DNA of 10,939 bases. Origin: CAYRWR01 sp964537555 (lineage in GTDB: Bacteria; Spirochaetota; Brevinematia; Brevinematales; CAYRWR01). A model generated the notes under the pieces. It was given only the letters and a program-made list of their open reading frames with translations, was not told the DNA's origin and ran no database searches. Location of the stretch: NCBI GenBank assembly GCA_964537555.1, contig CAZIAD010000074.1:1-10939 (forward strand), written 5' to 3'. Of the stretch, positions 1-5,204 are shown one piece after another (position 1 is the first letter of the stretch; the number at the start of each line of letters is the position of its first letter). The translations under genes and the position numbers were made by a program.

Positions 1-308
1 TTACTTCTATAATAAACCAATTTTATTTTATTATAGAATATTTTCCTACTATAAAAAACATTATAAAATAGCATATAATCATCAAAACAATCTATTCTTC
101 TAATGGCATTCATTAGATTTAAGAAGGACATAATAAAAAATAATAATGAGAAAATTAAACTATATGTAATTTCCATCTTCCTAATTCCCACAACAATAAA
201 ATATACAAGTGCTGCCAATAGAATAAGAAAAACGAGTAAATTGTTTAAAAATGTCCAAATGAAATCAGTTTTTGGGATAAAAATACACTGATTTGGCTCT
301 TTATTCAT
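1..308 (-). CDS. Small membrane protein of unknown function, 3' part outside the window
   Basis: A minus-strand reading frame is open for 102 codons from an ATG at 308 to the window edge. It begins MNKEPNQCIFIPK. An AGGA ribosome-binding site lies 8 bases upstream of the ATG. I see two strongly hydrophobic stretches, about residues 18-41 (LNNLLVFLILLAALVYFIVV) and 49-66 (YSLIFSLLFFIMSFLN), followed by a basic, tyrosine-rich tail (YSRKIFYNKIKLVYYR), as expected of a protein crossing the membrane twice. I recognise no family. The gene is AT-rich like the acetyltransferase beside it and starts about 50 bases after a predicted cassette junction at 361/362, so it may be the next gene of a cassette array (inference). 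The plus-strand ORF at 103-291 overlaps it and looks like a shadow. Confidence 0.6.
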   Translation of the reverse strand, partial: MNKEPNQCIFIPKTDFIWTFLNNLLVFLILLAALVYFIVVGIRKMEITYSLIFSLLFFIMSFLNLMNAIRRIDCFDDYMLFYNVFYSRKIFYNKIKLVYYRS

Positions 309-355
309 TTTTCATATCCTATTCTAGATTTTATTTAATTTTACTTCATAATGGC

Positions 356-411
356 TGATAACGTAATGGCACTGCGCTGGGCTTTGCCTGGCGGCTGTGC
401 CCTAGTTAAGT
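356..411 (-). other. attC-like recombination site downstream of the acetyltransferase gene
   Basis: Read on the minus strand, this 56-base segment starts with ACTTAAC, an exact match to the integron R'' consensus RYYYAAC, and ends with GTTATCA, which keeps the GTT of the R' consensus GTTRRRY. Between them lies an imperfect hairpin. On the plus strand the paired parts are GGCAC, GC, GC, TG?, GGC, a TTT loop, then GCC, GC, GC and GTGCC, interrupted by unpaired single bases. The short unpaired spacers and extrahelical bases are what attC sites show when folded. I identified it by eye. The degenerate R' and the absence of an integrase gene in the window are the main weaknesses. Confidence 0.55.
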
Positions 412-926
412 GACGTGTACCTACAACATTGGCCGTCTAAAATTTATTTCAAATTCAGCAAAACCCAGTTTCTTATACAAACCTACTGCTGGATTATTTA
501 TCAAAGCATTAAGTTCGATTTCTTTACATTCTTTTTCTTTTGCCCAAGATATCATAGATTGATATAAGTTAGTGGCAACACCTTGCTTTCGAAAAGATGG
601 ATCAGTATAAAAAGAACTAATATGTAGTAATTTCCTTGGTTCAAAAACACTTCCATCAAAAGCAATTTTGCATTCAGCAAATCCTATGGTATCATTTCTA
701 GATTTAGCAAAAAGATATAAGTGTTCACTAGAAGTTAGTTTTTGTTCGATACCTTTTTGTATTTCTTTCCAATCATTCTCGGAAGTATTTATTGATAATC
801 CACCCATCTCACTCATCTCAGATAGCATTGCCTTGATATAATAAACTACATGTTCTATATCTTCAGGTTTAGACTTTACAATATTTATTTCCAAAACATA
901 CCTTCTAAAAAAGTAATGTCACTTAA
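362..926 (-). mobile_element. Candidate integron gene cassette carrying a GNAT acetyltransferase
   Basis: The predicted crossover points are between the G and TT of two GTT core triplets on the minus strand, at 926/927 and 361/362. They enclose 565 bases holding one gene whose start codon is about 30 bases after the first junction and whose stop is 10 bases before the R'' box of the attC-like site. A perfect 12-bp inverted repeat, TAGTTAAGTGAC (403-414) and GTCACTTAACTA (918-929), brackets the gene. If the segment were circularised, its last bases (ATTACG) would join its first bases (TTAAGTGAC), making GTTAAGTGAC. This pairs perfectly over 10 bp with GTCACTTAAC at the start of its own attC, as expected of a free cassette. 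One gene, AT-rich composition and a GNAT payload are typical of cassettes. No integrase gene is visible, so it may belong to an array lying to the left or be an orphan cluster. Confidence 0.5.
421..894 (-). CDS. GNAT-family N-acetyltransferase
   Basis: This encodes a 157-residue cytoplasmic protein with the single-domain GNAT fold, which moves an acetyl group from acetyl-CoA to an amine. The acetyl-CoA pyrophosphate loop is visible as FRKQGVA (residues 101-107, the R/Q-x-x-G-x-A motif) after the beta-strand HISSFYTDP. The C-terminal NNPAVGLYKKLGF (133-145) is the usual motif B of the family. Length is normal. The substrate cannot be read from the sequence, and small GNATs may act on antibiotics, polyamines, amino acids or proteins. 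I take the TTG at 894 as start, because AGAAGG lies 6 bases upstream and the nearby ATG at 899 is out of frame and closes at once. The gene is clearly more AT-rich than the metabolic genes to its right and stands alone between inverted repeats, which points to acquisition as a cassette. Confidence 0.88.
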   Translation of the reverse strand: MEINIVKSKPEDIEHVVYYIKAMLSEMSEMGGLSINTSENDWKEIQKGIEQKLTSSEHLYLFAKSRNDTIGFAECKIAFDGSVFEPRKLLHISSFYTDPSFRKQGVATNLYQSMISWAKEKECKEIELNALINNPAVGLYKKLGFAEFEINFRRPML

Positions 927-984
927 CTACCCTGATACGCTAAGCGTATCAGGAAAAACGCTTGTAGCGTTTCTCCGCTTAAGT
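921..984 (-). other. Second, degenerate attC-like or attI-like site made of two hairpins
   Basis: On the minus strand this segment ends in GTTAAGT, a perfect GTTRRRY core that joins directly to the acetyltransferase cassette. It begins with ACTTAAG, one base from the R'' consensus. The outer boxes pair as ACTTAA (921-926) with TTAAGT (979-984). The interior is not one long hairpin but two: CCTGATACGCT/AGCGTATCAGG with a one-base centre (931-953), and AAACGCT-TGT-AGCGTTT (955-971). It could be the attC of the preceding cassette, a modified site, or a chance pair of stem-loops upstream of the acetyltransferase gene. The hairpins themselves are certain; their role is not. Confidence 0.35.
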
Positions 985-1205
985 ATGCGTACGACATAAC
1001 CATTATATTTAATTTAACAACTTATCTCAAATATTATGTGCAAAATACTAGGAAATTTTATAGATTATTTACCATAGGGCAATAAATAAGACAAGAGATT
1101 ATCTTTAATCTGATAGAAAAGTCAAAGATATTAAAAACTTTCGCTTTTTAGGAAAAAGTACGCGTAGCGCATCACCCACACCCTACAATGGCAGGTTTAT
1201 CCTCC
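985..1205. other. AT-rich spacer without a recognisable gene
   Basis: I see no reading frame with coding character on either strand. Short stem-loops are present: AGATTA-TCTT-TAATCT (1096-1111) and CTTTTT-AGG-AAAAAG at about 1144-1158. The words around 983-1000 and 1157-1175 resemble each other loosely (AGTATGCGTACGACAT and AGTACGCGTAGCGCAT), which may be remnants of a dispersed element. Confidence 0.4.
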
Positions 1206-1654
1206 ACCGACTAGGGAAAGATCCTTCGGTAGTCAAGTAAAGGATAGGGTAGAGACAAATAAGTCAATAGTCTATAGTCTATAGTCACTAGTCAATAGCA
1301 GGTACTGTCTTTAAAGTCCGAGCCCTCATATTCAAACCGACCGACTTTGTTCAACAAAACCAGGCTCTAATTCACCGCCGGAGTCTGCCTGCTACGCTCC
1401 GCATGGTGCACCCCACAATACGCTCCCCAGGGCTGACCTACCCTAGCCTGCGCCCAGCCTACGGCCATTCAGCCCGCCCGGCACCATGCCTGCTATACCC
1501 CGGCAGACATTCCGCGGTGGAATGCCCTTCAGTCCCACAGGCCGAAGAGGATTTTTCTTTGCCAGGCGTTTCTTTTGATCCTTCAAAAGAAATGCCGTTG
1601 CCCGCCAGCTATCGCTGGCAAAGGCATATCGTGGCTGTCCATGCACTATTTCCT
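1206..1654. repeat. Tandem GC-rich repeat, copy A (about 449 bp)
   Basis: Copy A begins with ACCGACTAGGGAAAGATCC and matches copy B closely from about 1214 to 1530, apart from one extra heptamer and a divergent patch near 1335-1370. Its parts, in order, are a shared leader (GATCCTTCGGTAGTCAAG), TAGTCTA-type heptamers, a divergent patch, and a large nested inverted repeat. The nested repeat has CACCGC/GCGGTG at 1373 and 1514, GTCTGCC/GGCAGAC, GCATGGTGC (1401-1409)/GCACCATGC (1481-1489), and GGGCTGA (1430-1436)/TCAGCCC (1469-1475). A variable half follows with hairpins at 1565-1596 (GGCGTTTCTTTTGA/TCAAAAGAAATGCC) and 1604-1619 (GCCAGC-TATC-GCTGGC). Two overlapping ORFs here (plus 1403-1732, minus 1443-1736) look like by-products: the differences between copies are not concentrated at third codon positions. 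It might be a structured RNA, a MITE-like element or a recombination site; I do not recognise it. Confidence 0.75.
1261..1302. repeat. Heptamer tandem repeat in copy A
   Basis: Six consecutive 7-base units can be read: AAGTCAA, TAGTCTA, TAGTCTA, TAGTCAC, TAGTCAA and TAGCAGG. The corresponding stretch of copy B has one TAGTCTA fewer, so the array has gained or lost a unit since duplication. Confidence 0.8.
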
Positions 1655-2087
1655 GCCGACAGGGGAAGATCCTTCGGTAGTCAAGTAAAGGATAGGGAAG
1701 AGACAAATAAGTCAATAGTCTATAGTCACTAGTCAATAGCAGGTACTGTCTTTAAAGTCCGAGCCCTCATACTCAGACTGATAGAAAACCTTCAACTAAA
1801 CCAAGCCCCACTTCTCCGCCGGAGTCTGCCTGCTGCGCTCCGCATGGTGCACCCCACAATACGCTACCCAGGGCTGACCTACCCCAGCCTGCGCCCAGCC
1901 TCCGGCCATTCAGCCCGCCCGGCACCATGCCTGCTAAACTCCAGCAGACATTCCGCGGTGGTAGGCCTCACTGTCCCACCGTCCAAAAAGCTCCTTCTTT
2001 GCTTACTTTCTTGGAGCTGCAAGAAAGTAAGGAGCCCCCCGGCTCACGCCGGGTACGGCATGGGGTGGCAGCCCGGGCATGCCTCCC
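1655..2087. repeat. Tandem GC-rich repeat, copy B (about 433 bp)
   Basis: Copy B starts with GCCGACAGGGGAAGATCC and follows copy A head to tail. The shared parts lie 448 bases apart before the heptamers and 441 after them. The nested inverted repeat recurs, with GCATGGTGC at 1842-1850, GCACCATGC at 1922-1930 and GCGGTG at 1955-1960. The second half differs in sequence from copy A but keeps the layout: a hairpin around a CTTTCTT core (CTTACTTTCTTG at 2002-2013 with CAAGAAAGTAAG at 2020-2031), then a 6-bp stem with a 4-base loop (CCCGGC-TCAC-GCCGGG, 2038-2053), then GCCGACAGGG at 2088-2097, where a third unit would begin. ORFs on the plus strand at 1844-2209 and 1927-2304 overlap in different frames and show no family resemblance; I reject them as genes. 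Confidence 0.75.
1709..1743. repeat. Heptamer tandem repeat in copy B
   Basis: Five 7-base units are present: AAGTCAA, TAGTCTA, TAGTCAC, TAGTCAA and TAGCAGG. This is the array of copy A minus one TAGTCTA unit. Confidence 0.8.
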
Positions 2088-2248
2088 GCCGACAGGGACA
2101 GACCCTGGTCTCAGCTGGTGGATCAGATCCCCCGGAGCAAGCCGGACAGCTCGGTCCCGCCGGGCCGGAGGCCACTCCCCTGAAAGGAGGGTATACGCTG
2201 TCAGTATAGACTATGCGCTAAGGCTCAAAGCTCAACATCCATTTCCCC
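2088..2248. other. GC-rich non-coding stretch after the repeats
   Basis: It opens with GCCGACAGGG, the word that begins repeat copy B, so it may be the stump of a third unit, and then diverges. It contains small stem-loops such as AGGG-ACAG-ACCCT and CTCC-CCTGAAA-GGAG. No gene is supported. It ends at the terminator of the sulfur amino acid operon. Confidence 0.4.
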
Positions 2249-2287
2249 AAAAAAAAAATAGACGGAACTGCAAGCAGTCCCGTCTAT
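2249..2287 (-). terminator. Rho-independent terminator of the rrf2-cysK-metY operon
   Basis: On the minus strand a 14-bp stem (ATAGACGGGACTGC pairing with GCAGTTCCGTCTAT through one G-T wobble) with a TT loop is followed by an unbroken run of about nine T residues. It lies 25 bases after the stop codon of the O-acetylhomoserine sulfhydrylase gene. Confidence 0.93.
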
Positions 2288-2312
2288 GGTCAGGTTTAGT
2301 TTAGGTTTCGGA

Positions 2313-3596
<1,284 letters not shown>

Positions 3597-3612
3597 GGGA
3601 TTCTCCTTTTAT

Positions 3613-4536
3613 TTACTCGTCGAATAACCAGGTGGAGAGATATCTCTCACCGGTATCACATATAAACGTCACTATAGTCTTACCTTTATTTTCTTTGCGT
3701 TTGGCTAGTTCCAGGGCGGCCCATACATTGGCACCCGCTGATATACCTCCCAGTATTCCTTCTTTTTTGGCCAGGGACCGGGCCGTGTCTCCGGCCTTGT
3801 CATGGTCTACCTGTATCACTTCGTCATAGATCTTTGTATTCAATACATCGGGAACAAAGCCCGCTCCTATACCCTGTATCTTGTGAGGGCCGGCTGCTCC
3901 GCCCGACAGTACGGGGGAACCTGTGGGCTCTACAGCTACTACCTTCAGGGCCGGGTTCTTCTGCTTCAGGACCTCGCCGGTACCGGTAATAGTACCGCCC
4001 GTGCCTACTCCACTCACCAGGATATCCACCTTGCCCCCGGTGTCTTCCCAGATCTCCAGGGCGGTAGTCTTACGGTGCACATCGGGATTGGCCGGGTTCT
4101 GGAACTGCTGGGGGATAAAGGCGTGGGGCGTCTTTTTCGCCAGCTCGGTAGCCGCATCTATGGCTCCCTTCATACCCAGGTGTCCCGGTGTGAGGACCAG
4201 CTGTGCACCCAGTATCTGGAGAAGCTTGCGGCGTTCTATGCTCATGGTGTCGGGCATGGTCAGGATGATCTTGTATCCCTTAGCTGCCGCGATGTAGGCC
4301 AGGGCGATGCCGGTATTACCGGAGGTAGGCTCTATGATCACCGAGTCAGCCTTGAGCTTACCCGCCTTCTCGGCAGTCTCTATCATGTTCAGTCCGATGC
4401 GATCCTTCACACTGGACAGGGGGTTAAAGCTCTCCAGCTTTACCAGGACTTCTGCTCCCAGGCCTTTAGTGAGCCGGTTTAACCTCACGATGGGAGTCTT
4501 TCCCACCAGTTCTGTTACATTATTTGCTATACCCAT
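3613..4536 (-). CDS. cysK: Cysteine synthase A (O-acetylserine sulfhydrylase)
   Basis: The 307-residue fold-type II PLP enzyme makes cysteine from O-acetylserine and sulfide in the cytoplasm. The N-terminus NVTELVGKTPIVRLN is standard. The Schiff-base lysine is K44 in SSVKDR. PTSGNTG (70-76) is the substrate-carboxylate loop. SGVGTGGTITG binds the PLP phosphate, and GGISAGAN and CDTGERYLS near the C-terminus are family signatures. Length is typical of CysK, with no regulatory C-terminal extension as in cystathionine beta-synthases. AAGGAG lies before the ATG. It follows the Rrf2 gene by 11 bases and precedes metY by 16, so one transcript carries the regulator, the cysteine enzyme and the homocysteine enzyme. 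No serine acetyltransferase gene is present in the window. CysK may also act as a partner of the Rrf2 protein. Confidence 0.96.
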   Translation of the reverse strand: MGIANNVTELVGKTPIVRLNRLTKGLGAEVLVKLESFNPLSSVKDRIGLNMIETAEKAGKLKADSVIIEPTSGNTGIALAYIAAAKGYKIILTMPDTMSIERRKLLQILGAQLVLTPGHLGMKGAIDAATELAKKTPHAFIPQQFQNPANPDVHRKTTALEIWEDTGGKVDILVSGVGTGGTITGTGEVLKQKNPALKVVAVEPTGSPVLSGGAAGPHKIQGIGAGFVPDVLNTKIYDEVIQVDHDKAGDTARSLAKKEGILGGISAGANVWAALELAKRKENKGKTIVTFICDTGERYLSTWLFDE

Positions 4537-4547
4537 TTTTCCTCTCC

Positions 4548-4985
4548 TTATATACTGTACGTATATCCCTGGGATACTTTATCTTTGTACATCTTCAGCA
4601 TATCCGCCAGGGTAATGCCCTGCAGGGTGTCTTCGATGCTCTGTCCCAGTCTCTTCCACACTTCATTGGTGACACAAAGATTACCTTTATTACAGTCCAC
4701 ATTTTCCACTACTTCTACAGGCCGTATATTCCCTTCCAGCACTTCTACAATATCCCTCACGGTGAGCTCCTCAGGGGCATGAGCCAGCTCATAGCCCCCC
4801 TGGGCCCCCCGGATAGACTCTATTAGTCCCGAGGACTTAAGAGGGATCACGATCTGCCCCAGGTACTTTTCACTGATGTTCTCTTTATTGGAGACCATAC
4901 CCAGATGAGTGGGGCCTTTTTTATAGTTCAGGGCCAGCTCAAACATGAGCTGCAGGCCGTAACGGGTCCGGGTGGATAACTTCAT
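4548..4985 (-). CDS. Rrf2-family transcriptional regulator, CymR-like, of cysteine metabolism
   Basis: This 145-residue winged-helix regulator heads the cysteine operon. The start (MKLSTRTRYGLQLMFELA), the recognition region (SEKYLGQIVIPLKSSGLIESIRGAQGGYELA, about 38-68) and VRDIVEVLEGNIRPVEV are classic Rrf2. The VLEG..PVEV segment and the operon partner recall CymR, which represses cysteine genes in Firmicutes as a complex with CysK. The protein ends ...GYTYSI. A C-terminal isoleucine is the feature by which CysE, and as I recall CymR, enter the CysK active site. It also keeps two cysteines, C98 and C104, aligned with two of the three cluster-binding cysteines of IscR, but has V92 and N107 where IscR has C92 and H107. 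A normal IscR-type 2Fe-2S site is therefore unlikely. Start: ATG preceded by TAGGAGAGTTT. Autoregulation is likely because an inverted repeat sits in its promoter. Confidence 0.9.
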   Translation of the reverse strand: MKLSTRTRYGLQLMFELALNYKKGPTHLGMVSNKENISEKYLGQIVIPLKSSGLIESIRGAQGGYELAHAPEELTVRDIVEVLEGNIRPVEVVENVDCNKGNLCVTNEVWKRLGQSIEDTLQGITLADMLKMYKDKVSQGYTYSI

Positions 4986-4996
4986 AAACTCTCCTA

Positions 4997-5024
4997 CACT
5001 AGTTAATTAATAGTATTACTAGTG
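4997..5024 (-). promoter_or_regulatory. Candidate operator at the rrf2-cysK-metY promoter
   Basis: The perfect 7-bp inverted repeat CACTAGT (4997-5003) and ACTAGTG (5018-5024) is separated by 14 AT-rich bases and lies just downstream of the -10 box, across the expected transcription start. A repressor bound here would block the operon. The Rrf2 protein is the obvious candidate, but this is inferred from position only. Confidence 0.45.
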
Positions 5025-5027
5025 GAT

Positions 5028-5056
5028 AATATAGCCTAATGTTGAACTCCCGTCAA
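5028..5056 (-). promoter_or_regulatory. Sigma-70-type promoter of the rrf2-cysK-metY operon
   Basis: On the minus strand TTGACG (5051-5056) and TATATT (5028-5033) are separated by exactly 17 bases, about 45 bases before the rrf2 ATG. An inverted repeat, ATAGCCT (5031-5037) with AGGCTAT (5064-5070), encloses the -35 region and may be a second regulatory element or chance. Confidence 0.8.
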
Positions 5057-5123
5057 GTAAATGAGGCTATTTTTATTTAATATTATCTCTATGGTATTAG
5101 TAGTATATAACGCCTGCACTTCT

Positions 5124-5152
5124 TTGTCAATTTTTTTAAAGAAAAATATTAA
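5124..5152 (+). promoter_or_regulatory. Candidate distal promoter of the CBM48-LuxR regulator gene
   Basis: TTGTCA (5124-5129) and TATTAA (5147-5152) have a 17-base spacer. Transcription would start near 5159 and give a leader of about 45 bases before the ATG at 5205. The surroundings are AT-rich, so chance matches are possible. Confidence 0.4.
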
Positions 5153-5165
5153 GTAAAAGTTTGTC

Positions 5166-5194
5166 TTGACTTTTATAGCATACACAGCTAAAGT
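5166..5194 (+). promoter_or_regulatory. Candidate proximal promoter of the CBM48-LuxR regulator gene
   Basis: TTGACT (5166-5171) and TAAAGT (5189-5194) are 17 bases apart. The transcription start would fall close to 5201, only a few bases before the ATG at 5205, which has no Shine-Dalgarno sequence. The message could therefore be nearly leaderless. The TTG of this -35 box is also the alternative in-frame start codon. Confidence 0.45.
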
Positions 5195-5204
5195 AATCTC
5201 GACT

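Noticed and set aside
103..291. Plus-strand ORF of 62 codons
   Set aside because: It lies opposite a better minus-strand reading frame with a ribosome-binding site and two membrane helices, and has no good start context.
1206..2087. CRISPR array
   Set aside because: The two long copies are adjacent and contain internal inverted repeats; there are no short repeats separated by unique spacers of equal length, and the 7-base units have no spacers.
1403..2304. Overlapping ORFs in the repeat region (plus 1403-1732, 1844-2209 and 1927-2304; minus 1443-1736)
   Set aside because: They exist on both strands and in several frames of duplicated GC-rich DNA. The shared N-terminus MVHPTIR only reflects the duplication, and substitutions are not biased to third positions.
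3802..4482. Plus-strand ORF of 226 codons opposite cysK
   Set aside because: It is antisense to a clear cysK and shows no family features; the length is explained by the codon use of the real gene.
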